Assembly: GCA_015698285.1 (NCBI GenBank)
Contig: CP048685.1
Span: forward strand, 1,302,001-1,366,000
DNA: 64,000 nucleotides
Direction: 5' to 3'
Origin: Candidatus Nitronauta litoralis
GTDB lineage: Bacteria > Nitrospinota > Nitrospinia > Nitrospinales > Nitrospinaceae
The translations under genes were made by a program, and so were the position numbers. The number at the start of each line of letters is the position of its first letter. Position 1 is the stretch's first letter. Shown here one piece after another: positions 16,401 to 24,499 of this stretch. A model generated the notes under the pieces. That model searched no databases and was not told the DNA's origin. It worked only from the letters and a program-made list of their open reading frames with translations.

Positions 16401-17541
16401 AAGTTTGCTCGATATTAAAGCTGAGGACAGAGATTTTGATCTATTAGCAGGCTATTTACGGGGGCTATACCAGAAAAATCCTCAAGCCGTTGAAGAATTT
16501 AAACTGAATGCATCGGGTTCCGCAGATTTTGCCCCCGCTTTGCCGTCTATTTGTTTGAGAATTGGAATTCAAGCGGAAGATATTCCTATGGTTTCTGGCG
16601 CTTTGAAAGCTGAGTTGATTACCCCTTGGCATCTAATGCAATGGAGCTGCGGGGGCGTTTTGGCAGAATTATCGCCTGCGGATGTGTCACCCCTATTTGA
16701 TCTGTTAATCACAATAAGTGAAGAGGGATTTTGTGTCGCAATGGATCTCCTGGGAATGTATGCCTACGGTAGGCCTGAAATTTTAGAAGAGTTTATCCCG
16801 CAGATCAAACTGGCCGCAGAAAATTCTGGATTAAAATCAAAAGATGGACATAGGTCTCAAATGGACGAGCACCATTTCCAGGATATTATGAAATGGATAT
16901 TGCGAAAAGGTAGGGGAAATGTGGATGCTAGATCAATTGCGTCCATTCTGTCGAATCAGCTTGTTAATTTGGTAAATAATGGAAATGAAAGGTTGATCAA
17001 ACCATTGGTGCCTTTGCTGCTCTCAGATTTTCCTGAAATTTCGTGGCAAATTATTGGCCCGGCCATAACTTCAGATATAAGAGTGGCGTGGAAATTTGAA
17101 CACCTGCTAGGGGATAAATATTCATTTCGAGAAAGTAAGAACCCTCCAATCTTAAGTCTCCCAGAAGAAACTCTTTTTTCCTGGTGCCAAGCAAACAAAA
17201 AAACAGCACCGAGCCTTGTTGCCGCAATTGTCCCAGTCCTTACAACCCAAAACCCTAAGGAAACAGATATCGAAGTTCATCCAGTCATGAGAAAGCTCTT
17301 AGATGAATTTGGAGATCAGAAAGAAGTATTGGAAGGTATAGAAAGAAATATTTTCACTTATGGTTGGAGTGGTTCAAGGACTACCTATTTCCAGCTTTAT
17401 TTAATTCCATTTAAAGAACTAAAGGACCACCCAAGGAAAGAGGTTCGTTTTTGGGCTGAGAGGATGATAAATATCTTGAGGCATCAAAAAAACCAAGCGC
17501 GGGATGAAGACGAGGAGCAGGAAGCTTTTTGGTCTGTCTGA
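13480..17541 (+). CDS. HTH / PD-(D/E)XK-like nuclease / P-loop NTPase / helical-repeat protein, probable antiphage defence
   Basis: A 1353-residue protein in an AT-rich segment. Residues 14-66 form an XRE/MqsA-like HTH (IRAIRESLGLSQDVAGEILG). Residues about 120-265 resemble Mrr-like PD-(D/E)XK nucleases: PDGGEDARIKW with candidate metal ligand D142, and FQMK with Q165 and K167, a QxK variant. A P-loop GPSGTGKS lies at 315-322 and Walker B IVVVD at 375-379. A winged-helix-like region and about 800 residues of helical repeats follow, as in STAND-type sensors. The architecture suggests a single-protein defence system in which the helical part senses and the NTPase licenses DNA cleavage. A chromosomal regulator is the alternative. 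Confidence 0.7.
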   Translation: MIKRGGAQKSNDELSPERIRAIRESLGLSQDVAGEILGGGPRAFTKYEAGSIKPAAAVINLLKILEVNPKALETLTGNETKPKKISGRSPFEVKGKHVEELSADQLVNLTRRLLAAEAFSYSLPSPTIHVPENINAPDGGEDARIKWEGSPEKTLYLSCRLNQFQMKSGKIENKKAGKEVINKKGQIKEMVRSVLEAGGTYTLLCAHGYVHQETQKKETAIRKTLTEAGLSFKDHQVRFFDSSMIADWVNTHPSVAIWLLEKTEISSIGNFRSLEYWSNSPEHSIEFFEDSRLKEVQSKLLPSIIKPKNGMRVHGPSGTGKSRLILEALRGEVIIDGTSSTSIKDLALYVDEQSAGTHSIKHAIQNLADSSTRAIVVVDSCDVQTHRHLLNLIQREESKLSLITIDDEPPFIEKDDTVLVGPADKLVIDKILKTVAPNLRDEDQRRFVKFSQGFPRVATLLGESWTNEKPILDAFSEIAKIIIIGREKFEPDLLLYGAQLLSIFGVLYESEIEVVADLSSRLDAEGLRSAIYKLEARGIVQKKGKALLIQPRPVALCLAELKWSEWGRDEWEDMIAGPLSEELKKRAFSQLALLNTTDLGIQIGKYLLRAGGPLDSIENLSKTGAAEIFSCLAEVDAEAAVSLLERSLGRVSPQKIKILDGDARRHIVWALQKISFCTEVFERGAKIMLDLAINESESWDNYATGNFKSFFPVHLGNTEGNAEMRFRVIDDALNTDNESQLLMVVEALISGSETDFFSRGVGAETHGTRPVKEPWRPNTGEEFVNYIEGCCNRLIDLSKRKDEVGAAAKQGLGNKFRYLANKQFLKVVKRAVEEVVSVHGAYWPEAYESLGDVLVHDIEGHSAEYIKEIQAILKTFTPKSLEDRLRILVIEMPWDYPCDEKLSFEQREKKQKEAVEDLVGDYLKTPEDLKKALAKINCLPKEKRRGQLRMAWVFGYQISRKSENPEKWLNLITKSLLDIKAEDRDFDLLAGYLRGLYQKNPQAVEEFKLNASGSADFAPALPSICLRIGIQAEDIPMVSGALKAELITPWHLMQWSCGGVLAELSPADVSPLFDLLITISEEGFCVAMDLLGMYAYGRPEILEEFIPQIKLAAENSGLKSKDGHRSQMDEHHFQDIMKWILRKGRGNVDARSIASILSNQLVNLVNNGNERLIKPLVPLLLSDFPEISWQIIGPAITSDIRVAWKFEHLLGDKYSFRESKNPPILSLPEETLFSWCQANKKTAPSLVAAIVPVLTTQNPKETDIEVHPVMRKLLDEFGDQKEVLEGIERNIFTYGWSGSRTTYFQLYLIPFKELKDHPRKEVRFWAERMINILRHQKNQARDEDEEQEAFWSV

Positions 17542-17572
17542 TGGAATAAAGCTGGGAAAAATTAGAAATTTT

Positions 17573-18010
17573 ATGACATTTAGAACTGACATTAAAACCT
17601 GTATGAAAGATTGTATCTTGGCAATACTTTGGAATCGTCAAGAAATTTATGATTTTTTTCAAGACCATTCATGCACCTCAAAAGAGTTGAAACTCATAAA
17701 AAGTTTTAAGGATCAATCTATATCCAGAAGAAAAATGGTCGACTTGGTTTTCTCTGCTCTTTCAAAAAGGGATGATGGGGGGTGTAACCAATTTCAAAAA
17801 ATGTTTAGATCCTTGACAGAATGGTCGCATTTTGACGAATACTATTTTGATAAATTACATAAATTAGATCGTAATACAGCAGTGCGGCTTATTCGAAAAT
17901 TAAAATCCTTTTCTTCAATCTGCCACCAAAAAAAAGGTTCAGGATATTCCCTAATGTCATTTCTGCAATTAATTCCAAAATATCGCTTCATAATTGATGC
18001 ATTCATATAA
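17573..18010 (+). CDS. Small protein resembling the N-terminal domain of some restriction endonucleases
   Basis: A 145-residue helical protein from the ATG at 17573; an ATG at 17504 would overlap the upstream gene by 38 bases. Segments such as LWNRQEIYDFFQDH, SRRKMVDLVFSAL and LTEWSHFDEYYFDKL followed by LDRNTA resemble, from memory, the roughly 100-residue helical domain that precedes the nuclease in a group of restriction-endonuclease-like defence proteins. No nuclease domain follows, so this is a solo or truncated version. It lies immediately downstream of the HTH-nuclease-NTPase gene on the same strand and is probably its partner. No clear ribosome binding site is visible. Confidence 0.5.
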   Translation: MTFRTDIKTCMKDCILAILWNRQEIYDFFQDHSCTSKELKLIKSFKDQSISRRKMVDLVFSALSKRDDGGCNQFQKMFRSLTEWSHFDEYYFDKLHKLDRNTAVRLIRKLKSFSSICHQKKGSGYSLMSFLQLIPKYRFIIDAFI

Positions 18011-18051
18011 AAAGGTTTCCAATAAACAATTCGAAAATCCCAAAAACAAAA

Positions 18052-18078
18052 AAGCCGCCCTTAAAAAGGGCGGCTTTT
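18052..18078. terminator. Bidirectional rho-independent terminator
   Basis: AAGCCGCCC and GGGCGGCTT form a GC-rich 9-bp stem with a TTAAAAA loop. It is flanked by T's on the plus side and A's on the other, so it can terminate in both directions. It separates the plus-strand defence genes from the minus-strand tRNA-Asn / recR block. Confidence 0.9.
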
Positions 18079-18084
18079 AATATT

Positions 18085-18159
18085 TGGCTCCGGAGACAGG
18101 ATTCGAACCTGTAACCTTACGGTTAACAGCCGTCTGCGCTACCATTGCGCCACTCCGGA
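18085..18159 (-). tRNA. tRNA-Asn (GTT)
   Basis: The minus strand folds into a full cloverleaf. The acceptor TCCGGAG pairs with CTCCGGA, followed by a G discriminator and an encoded CCA. The anticodon loop CTGTTAACC gives anticodon GTT, and the T arm contains GGTTCGAATCC. The terminator at 18052-18078 lies directly downstream. It marks the right edge of the AT-rich defence locus, but no duplicated tRNA end was seen on the far side. Confidence 0.95.
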
Positions 18160-18265
18160 ATGGTGTCTTGTTTGGTGGGCTGCTGCGGCAAAGAAGTAAT
18201 TTTATCAGGTCTTGCGGCTGGGTCAAGCGCATAAATCGACCCAATTTTAACCATTTGGGCTCAAA

Positions 18266-18865
18266 CTACCCCATATCCGTGCGACCTTCCAGGGCTTTTT
18301 GCAGGGTGACGGTGTCAGCGTATTCAATATCGCCTCCGACCGGGACACCGCGCGCGATCCTGCTCAGTTTTACGGCGTTTTCCTTGAACATTTTGGCGAT
18401 ATAAATCGCGGTGGCCTCGCCTTCCAGATCCGGATTGGTCGCCAGAATAATTTCTTTCACGGCACCGGTATCGACCCGTGTTTTCAGGGCATCGAGTGTC
18501 AGCTCTCCTGGTCCGATGCCATCCAGTGGCGATATCACTCCCATCAGCACGTGGTACACCCCTTTGAACTCGCCAACGTTTTCCAGAACGTAAACATCGT
18601 ACGGCTCTTCAACGACGCAAATGAGACTGCGGTCGCGTTTGTCATCGGTGCATATGTCACACGGATTGCGCTCGGTGATGCCGTGGCACTCGGTACACAG
18701 CACAATTTTTTCTTTTACATTGGTGATGGCGGTCGACAATTTATCGGCGCGCATTTTTTCCCCGCGCAGGATGAAGAACGACAACCGCTCGGCGGTCTTC
18801 TGACCTATGCCGGGCAGGCGCTTGAGTTCCTGAATTAAATCGGTTAGTGCACTAGGACGTTTCAA
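18266..18865 (-). CDS. recR: Recombination protein RecR
   Basis: RecR works with RecO and RecF to load RecA at gaps. The helix-hairpin-helix LKRLPGIGQKTAERL is at the N terminus, a four-cysteine zinc finger (CTECHG ... NPCDICTD) follows, then the Toprim domain with ICVVEEPYDVYVLE and TNPDLEGEATA. No ATG is available. The TTG at 18865 gives 199 residues, close to the usual 200; another TTG at 18916 would add 17 atypical residues. It lies in the classical order dnaX, ybaB, recR on the minus strand. Confidence 0.95.
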   Translation of the reverse strand: MKRPSALTDLIQELKRLPGIGQKTAERLSFFILRGEKMRADKLSTAITNVKEKIVLCTECHGITERNPCDICTDDKRDRSLICVVEEPYDVYVLENVGEFKGVYHVLMGVISPLDGIGPGELTLDALKTRVDTGAVKEIILATNPDLEGEATAIYIAKMFKENAVKLSRIARGVPVGGDIEYADTVTLQKALEGRTDMG

Positions 18866-19090
18866 TTGTTGTCCATTAATTTTAAATAGGAAGATGTCCG
18901 GCAAGGGGAGAGGCAAATCACCCTGCTTCGCTTCCCTCTTTATAAAGAGGGAATATTGTAATCACACAAAACTATTTCCTCAGCGGAAAGTGGAAGGCTA
19001 AAAAGATGTTTCCAAACACCCGTTGTATAGCCAACAGGTTGTACATCACCCTACCGTAAGATGGTTCTACTTTGCCCCTCCGGCGAGGAG

Positions 19091-19408
19091 TTAACCGAAC
19101 AGACCGGGGATTTTGATGCCGCCTGTCAGTTGCGAAACCTCTTCGGCAAAGAGCGCTTTCGCCTGTCTGGTGACTTCATTCATTGCGCCGGCGGTCAGTT
19201 CTTCCAGGATGGCACGGTCCTGCATGTTGATCAGTTCCTCGTCGATCTGCACCGACAGAATTTCATTGAGTCCATTGGCTGTCACTTTCACCATTCCTCC
19301 GCCGGTAGAGGCTTCTATCCGCTTTTCCCGCAGTTTGTCCTGGACCTCTCCAAACTTGGACTGCATGTCTTTAAACTGCTGTAACATTCCACCGAATTTA
19401 TCGAACAT
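19091..19408 (-). CDS. ybaB: YbaB/EbfC nucleoid-associated protein
   Basis: A 105-residue protein with the family pattern MFDKFGGMLQQFKDMQSKFG, then GGGMVKVTANGLNEI and the C-terminal helix with TAGAMNEVTRQA. These dimeric proteins bind DNA and influence gene expression. The position between dnaX and recR is conserved in most bacteria and supports the call. A dispersed GC-rich repeat lies between this gene and dnaX. Confidence 0.95.
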   Translation of the reverse strand: MFDKFGGMLQQFKDMQSKFGEVQDKLREKRIEASTGGGMVKVTANGLNEILSVQIDEELINMQDRAILEELTAGAMNEVTRQAKALFAEEVSQLTGGIKIPGLFG

Positions 19409-19477
19409 GGTTTTATTTAACCTCTATTGGAGTTGCCCTTTTTTATTGGCATTAAATATTTCAGAAAGCTCTTTTAT

Positions 19478-19562
19478 TTTCCCTCCCCTTGAAAGGGGAA
19501 GGTGCGGGTGGGGTTTTTAATTCAACCTCCCCCGTACCCCCTCCTTATTTAAGGAAGGGGAC
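19478..19562. repeat. Dispersed GC-rich double-hairpin repeat, family B copy 1
   Basis: The sequence CCCTCCCCTTGAAAGGGGAA is followed by GTGCGGGTGGGG, then AACCTCCCCCGTACCCCCTC and an AAGGAAGGGG end. Related copies lie at 37731-37835, 56151-56236 and 58410-58494. Each contains two potential G/C-rich hairpins. It is intergenic, between dnaX and ybaB, and non-coding. Confidence 0.7.
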
Positions 19563-19677
19563 AAGGCGATGGTAATTTCCCAAATTTTTAAGGACCTCTG
19601 CAAAGAACTCCTTCACAAGAAAGACTACTTTGCCACCCAAACCGTTTTACACTACCGGTCCGCCGTCCGCGAAAGCC

Positions 19678-21342
19678 TTAACCGATGATGGTGCCTCCCA
19701 GAATTTCAACGGCGTCCTGTAAAATCTGTTGTTCAGTCGGACTTTCTTTTTTTTTATCTGATCCACTGCCTTTTCCACTGGCTGGATCTGACTGAGCCGG
19801 TGTTGGAGTAGACGCGGGTCTACAGTCCAGTTTGATTTTAACAGAAGGGCTGCCCATAACCGCTTCCGCAATTTCTTTCAGCAAGGCCTTGTTCTCATCT
19901 TTATCCGCCTGTCCCTGCGTGAACGGATCCGGAAACGCCAGATGCAGACATTCGTCACTGAGCTCCAGGACCTCAGCCTGCGCAAGATAGGTGGCGAAGA
20001 TGCGCTTGGCTTCACCCGCGCGCGCCTTGATCTGCTCCCACTTATTTTGGCCACCACCTGCTACTGGTGCTGATGCGGGGCTTGCAGGCGCTGGGCTCGA
20101 TGCGGTATTGGATGCTGTATTAGATGATGCGGCAGGTGCCGATGCCGGAGCGGCCGTGGGTCCCGGGCTGGCAGCAGGTACCGGGTGGTTACTTGCTGGC
20201 GCTGTCGGCTGCATCGTATTGATCTGATCAATCATGGCGTCGATATTTTGAAAAGGCCTTACGTCCAGCATTCTAATCAGTGCCATTTCAAAAACCGTAC
20301 GGGGTAGAGAGCTGCGTTTCATGTCCATTTCCGCACGCGACAGCGCCTGGAACATCTGCTGCAACTCATCCAGATGAATCGCTTCCGCCTGCCGGGTCAA
20401 CGCTTCGATGTCGCAACTTTTCTGATCCAGTAATGCACTCGACTCTTTCGCCACCTTGACGATCATTAGATTTCGCAGGTACTCCAGAAGATCTCGACAG
20501 AGCAGACCGAGATCTTTCCCCTCCAGCGTGGTGTTATGCACCGTTTGCATCAGCGCCGGGCCATCCTTGGACAAAATCATATCGAAAAATTGAATCAGCG
20601 CGTCCTGTCCGACAATCCCGAGCACCTGTTGCACGGAACCCGCATCGATGGACTTACCACTGAAGGCGATCACCTGATCGAGCAGGCTTTGCGCATCGCG
20701 CATACTGCCGGCCCCGTTTTTGGCAACCTCTTCCAGGCTGCCGGGATCGATTTTTATTTCTTCCTGGTCACAGATCAATTGCAACTGGTCCATGATCTGC
20801 TGATGCGACAGTGGCTTAAATTCGAAATGCTGGCAGCGGCTCAAAATCGTTTCCGGAATCTTGTTCATCTCGGTGGTCGCGAAAATAAACACCACACCCG
20901 GCGGCGGTTCCTCCAGAGTTTTGAGCAGGGCATTGAACGCACTCTTCGACAGCATGTGCACTTCATCGATGATGTAAACCTTGTAGCGGCAGGACGATGT
21001 GCTGTATTGAACGTTATCGATCAATTCACGCGCTTCGGCTACACCATTGTTGGAAGCGCCGTCGATTTCAAGAACATCGACACTGTGGCCGTCCCGGATT
21101 TCCACGCAATGGGTGCAGATATCGCAGGGTTCCGGTGTTGGACCCTGTTCACAGTTGAGGGCTTTGGCGAGGAGGCGGGCGGACGTTGTTTTGCCCACTC
21201 CACGCGTTCCCGAAAAAAGATAGGCCTGTGCAATGCGGTCGAGTTCGATCGCATTCTTCAGCGTGCGGACAATATGTTCCTGCCCGATGAGCTGGGAAAA
21301 TTTCTGCGGTCGCCATTTCCGTGCAGAGGCTTGAAATTTCAT
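19678..21342 (-). CDS. dnaX: DNA polymerase III subunits gamma/tau
   Basis: The clamp-loader ATPase of 554 residues. It shows MKFQASARKWRPQKFSQLIG at the start, Walker A GTRGVGKTT near residue 46, a zinc-binding CEQGPTPEPCDICTHC, Walker B IIDEVHML and the sensor segment FIFATTEMNKIP. An Ala/Pro-rich linker near residues 380-430 joins a C-terminal domain (EVLELSDECLHLAFPD). Nine consecutive A residues in the coding strand (19747-19755) lie about 25 codons before the stop, a possible slippage site. The SRP RNA gene is just upstream and ybaB and recR are downstream, all on the minus strand. Confidence 0.97.
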   Translation of the reverse strand: MKFQASARKWRPQKFSQLIGQEHIVRTLKNAIELDRIAQAYLFSGTRGVGKTTSARLLAKALNCEQGPTPEPCDICTHCVEIRDGHSVDVLEIDGASNNGVAEARELIDNVQYSTSSCRYKVYIIDEVHMLSKSAFNALLKTLEEPPPGVVFIFATTEMNKIPETILSRCQHFEFKPLSHQQIMDQLQLICDQEEIKIDPGSLEEVAKNGAGSMRDAQSLLDQVIAFSGKSIDAGSVQQVLGIVGQDALIQFFDMILSKDGPALMQTVHNTTLEGKDLGLLCRDLLEYLRNLMIVKVAKESSALLDQKSCDIEALTRQAEAIHLDELQQMFQALSRAEMDMKRSSLPRTVFEMALIRMLDVRPFQNIDAMIDQINTMQPTAPASNHPVPAASPGPTAAPASAPAASSNTASNTASSPAPASPASAPVAGGGQNKWEQIKARAGEAKRIFATYLAQAEVLELSDECLHLAFPDPFTQGQADKDENKALLKEIAEAVMGSPSVKIKLDCRPASTPTPAQSDPASGKGSGSDKKKESPTEQQILQDAVEILGGTIIG

Positions 21343-21380
21343 GGTGTGTTGGAAACGGGGGGAATTAAAAAGGCAGAATT

Positions 21381-21474
21381 GTTGGGGATCTCACAGCACC
21401 CGTAGAAACTTGCTACCGTTGCTTCCTTCCGGACCTGGCGGGGTTCACAAGGCCACGTTGCGTGAGGCCCAACA
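21381..21474 (-). ncRNA. ffs: Signal recognition particle RNA, small bacterial (4.5S) type
   Basis: The minus strand contains the conserved domain IV core: GTGAACCCCGCCAGGTCCGG followed directly by AAGGAAGCAACGG. The ends (GTTGGGCCTCAC and GTGAGATCCCCAAC) pair to close a single long hairpin of about 94 bases. It binds Ffh to target membrane proteins. It lies 38 bases upstream of dnaX, a common location. Confidence 0.93.
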
Positions 21475-21911
<437 letters not shown>

Positions 21912-22085
21912 TTATTGTTTTCCTTTAAATTTTCAGCGGGGGTTCAAAAAAGTGGGAACCCTACCGGGAAACTGTGACCAGCCTCTATCAATCGCATCCC
22001 TATAGTGCGAAGGTCTGGAGAAAACTTTCTAAACCCCGACTGGAAGCTTTTCCCGCCAACGTTTAGTTGCCCCTCCGGCGAGAAG

Positions 22086-22175
22086 TGGAGGAGGGAGTGG
22101 GATTCGAACCCACGGAACGCTCTCACGCTCAACGGTTTTCAAGACCGTCGCCTTCAACCACTCGGCCATCCCTCC
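22086..22175 (-). tRNA. tRNA-Ser (TGA)
   Basis: A 90-base class II tRNA on the minus strand. The acceptor GGAGGGA pairs with TCCCTCC, followed by an encoded CCA. The anticodon loop TCTTGAAAA gives TGA, reading UCA and related codons. A long variable arm (GAGCGTGAGAGCGTTC) and T arm GGGTTCGAATCCC are present. It lies between serS and tRNA-Ser(GCT). Confidence 0.95.
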
Positions 22176-22334
22176 GATTTAAATTGAACTTCTAAATTTT
22201 TGAATCTCTGTTTGTTTTCTAAGCCGAAACCTTAATATACCTGCCTGTATTCGATTTCCTAATAGTGTCCTGTAACTAACCGATTGTCAAGATGCTGTGT
22301 GCAGGATTTCACCCTGTTTTGCCTCATAAAGTTA

Positions 22335-23621
22335 TCAGGCTGGTCCAATCTTTTCGCGACCGCCCATATAGCTCTGCAAAGGGGCAGGGATCTGGATCGA
22401 TCCATCTTCCTGCTGGTAATTTTCCAGCACAGCGACCCATAATCGGCCTGCCGCAAGACCCGATCCATTAAGAGTGTGAACCAGCTCTGGCTTGCCTTTG
22501 GCGCCACCACGCCGGAACCGGATTTTCGCACGTCTCGCCTGGTAATCCACAAAATTGCTGCAGGACGATATTTCCCGATACATCTTCTGGCTCGGCAGCC
22601 AGACTTCGAGATCATAGGTCTTGGTGGATGAAAACCCCAGGTCGCCCGTGCACAGGTTCATCACGCGGTAGGGCAGGTCCAGTTTTTGTAAAATTGACTC
22701 AGCATCCTTAACCAGTTTTTCAAGTTCTTCAAAAGAGTTTTCCGGTTTGCAAAATTTTACGAGTTCGACCTTATCGAACTGGTGTTGCCGGATGATCCCC
22801 TGTGTGTCCTTTCCATATGAACCGGCCTCACGCCGGAAGCAGGCTGTATAAGCCGCGTAACAAAGGGGCAGGCTGTCTTCTTCCAGAATTTCATCGCGGT
22901 GCAGGTTGGTCAACGGGACTTCTGCTGTTGGAATAAGAAACAGCGGGTCGTCGGCCAGCCTGAACTGATCCTCCTCGAACTTTGGAAACTGACCGGTCCC
23001 TATCATGGATTCCCGATTGACCAGAAAGGGAGGAGATATTTCACCATAACCGTTCTCCTCCGTCTGCACATCCAGCATGAACTGGATCAATGCACGAAGC
23101 AGTCTGGCACCTTCCTTTTTGAAAACTGCAAACCTCGAAGCAGAAATTTTTACCGCACGTTTTTGATCCAGAATGTCGAGGGCTTCACCCAGCTCGACAT
23201 GGTTGCGTACTTCAAAATCAAATTTCCCCGGGGTTCCCCATTCCCGCACCAGTTCATTTGCGTCTTCGTTTTCCCCCTTGGGAACAGAATCATGTGGCGT
23301 GTTGGGGATCGCCAGTAGATGCTCCTGCAGTGCCTGCTCATTCTCCTCGGCGGTATCATCGTAGCGTTTGATCTCTTCGTTGATCTGCTTGACCTCTTCC
23401 ATAAGAGAAGTCGCGTCTTCGCCTTTTTGTTTGAGCTTTCCTACCTCTTGTGAAAGTGTCTTTTTCTTGTTTTTTAACTGCTCCGCATGCTGGATCCCTT
23501 CACGACGCTTCCGGTCTTTTTCGAGAAGCAGTTCAATTTCTTCAGCAACCCCAGTCCCGCGTTTTTTGAGCAGATCGCGGAACTCTTCCGGGTTTTCCCT
23601 GATTTTTTTTATATCCAGCAT
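22335..23621 (-). CDS. serS: Seryl-tRNA synthetase
   Basis: A class II aminoacyl-tRNA synthetase of 428 residues. The N-terminal coiled-coil arm that grips the long variable arm of tRNA-Ser is at residues 1-110 ([18 protein letters not shown]). The catalytic core shows [36 protein letters not shown], the motif 2 region [20 protein letters not shown] and motif 3 [17 protein letters not shown]. Two tRNA-Ser genes follow on the same strand. The start codon overlaps the end of the upstream TPR lipoprotein gene by one base, implying translational coupling. Confidence 0.97.
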   Translation of the reverse strand: MLDIKKIRENPEEFRDLLKKRGTGVAEEIELLLEKDRKRREGIQHAEQLKNKKKTLSQEVGKLKQKGEDATSLMEEVKQINEEIKRYDDTAEENEQALQEHLLAIPNTPHDSVPKGENEDANELVREWGTPGKFDFEVRNHVELGEALDILDQKRAVKISASRFAVFKKEGARLLRALIQFMLDVQTEENGYGEISPPFLVNRESMIGTGQFPKFEEDQFRLADDPLFLIPTAEVPLTNLHRDEILEEDSLPLCYAAYTACFRREAGSYGKDTQGIIRQHQFDKVELVKFCKPENSFEELEKLVKDAESILQKLDLPYRVMNLCTGDLGFSSTKTYDLEVWLPSQKMYREISSCSNFVDYQARRAKIRFRRGGAKGKPELVHTLNGSGLAAGRLWVAVLENYQQEDGSIQIPAPLQSYMGGREKIGPA

Positions 23622-24475
23622 TAACGTTGTCTCCGTGACTTTCTTTTCTTCCGTGATTTTCTCGACTTGGGCTGCTTGCTTTTTTTGATGCGCCCTTCAA
23701 GTCCTTCCAGTTTCATTTTCACCATGGCCGGGTATTTATATTTACCCTCCAGGGCTTTAAAACTTTTATAGGCAACCTGCAGCTTGCCCTCATCTTCAAG
23801 GCAGGAGGCCATCACAAAATCCATCTCGCCTTTGAAGGGGTTTTTGGGCTTCTTTTTTACAAACTGCTGGTAGCGCTCCCGGGCAACCTCGCATTTACCC
23901 AGGGTGTAATACAACTCAACAATTTTATATTGGGCCTGAGCCGACCAGTCGGATTCAGGATATTTTTCGAGCAGCAATTCAAACTCCACTACTGCCTGAT
24001 CGTAACTTTGCTTCTTGATGAACAGCGTGGCAATTTTGAACTGATGTTCAGGATTATCTTCAGGGACCTGGTTGCGATCGATCAGGTTCTGGTATTCGAT
24101 GATGGCCTGATCGTAATCCTTGAAATTGGTTTCCACAATTTCCGCGATGTATTTCTGCGCATCATAGCGGAAAGGGCCGCGCGGATTCTCCTGCACCACC
24201 TCTTTAAAATAGTTGATAGCCTGGATGTGGTCGTTCAACCCGTACAGGTTGATCTCCCCCAGGCGAAACAACGCTTCTTCTGCATATACGCCGGTGGGAG
24301 CAATCTCAAGAACTGATTTAAACTGCTCAACTGCGCTGTGGTTGCGACCCCCCACCCACTCTTCATTGGCCTGGTTGAGAAGTTTTTCTACTTTGGAATC
24401 CTGACAGGCACTCAACAGGAGGGCCATCAGACAAACCAGCCAAATCCCTGGCTTGCGGGGCCAACATAGTTTCAT
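23621..24475 (-). CDS. TPR-repeat lipoprotein (BamD/YbgF-like organisation)
   Basis: A 284-residue protein with a signal peptide and lipobox LLSAC near residue 24, followed by tandem tetratricopeptide-like repeats such as [16 protein letters not shown] and [17 protein letters not shown] up to about residue 255. It ends in a very basic Lys/Arg tail ([15 protein letters not shown]). Outer-membrane BamD and the Tol-associated CpoB have similar layouts, but neither identity is certain. It is predicted to be membrane-anchored and to bind protein partners in the periplasm. It lies between gyrA and serS on the same strand. Confidence 0.75.
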   Translation of the reverse strand: MKLCWPRKPGIWLVCLMALLLSACQDSKVEKLLNQANEEWVGGRNHSAVEQFKSVLEIAPTGVYAEEALFRLGEINLYGLNDHIQAINYFKEVVQENPRGPFRYDAQKYIAEIVETNFKDYDQAIIEYQNLIDRNQVPEDNPEHQFKIATLFIKKQSYDQAVVEFELLLEKYPESDWSAQAQYKIVELYYTLGKCEVARERYQQFVKKKPKNPFKGEMDFVMASCLEDEGKLQVAYKSFKALEGKYKYPAMVKMKLEGLEGRIKKSKQPKSRKSRKKRKSRRQR

Positions 24476-24499
24476 AATGTACCGGGACGTTCAGGAGGG

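Noticed and set aside
13093-18159. Integrative island with an attachment site at tRNA-Asn
   Set aside because: No integrase gene and no second copy of the tRNA 3' end were found on the left side of the AT-rich segment.
20536-21405. 289-residue plus-strand frame opposite dnaX
   Set aside because: Antisense to conserved dnaX motifs, with no ribosome binding site and no family features.
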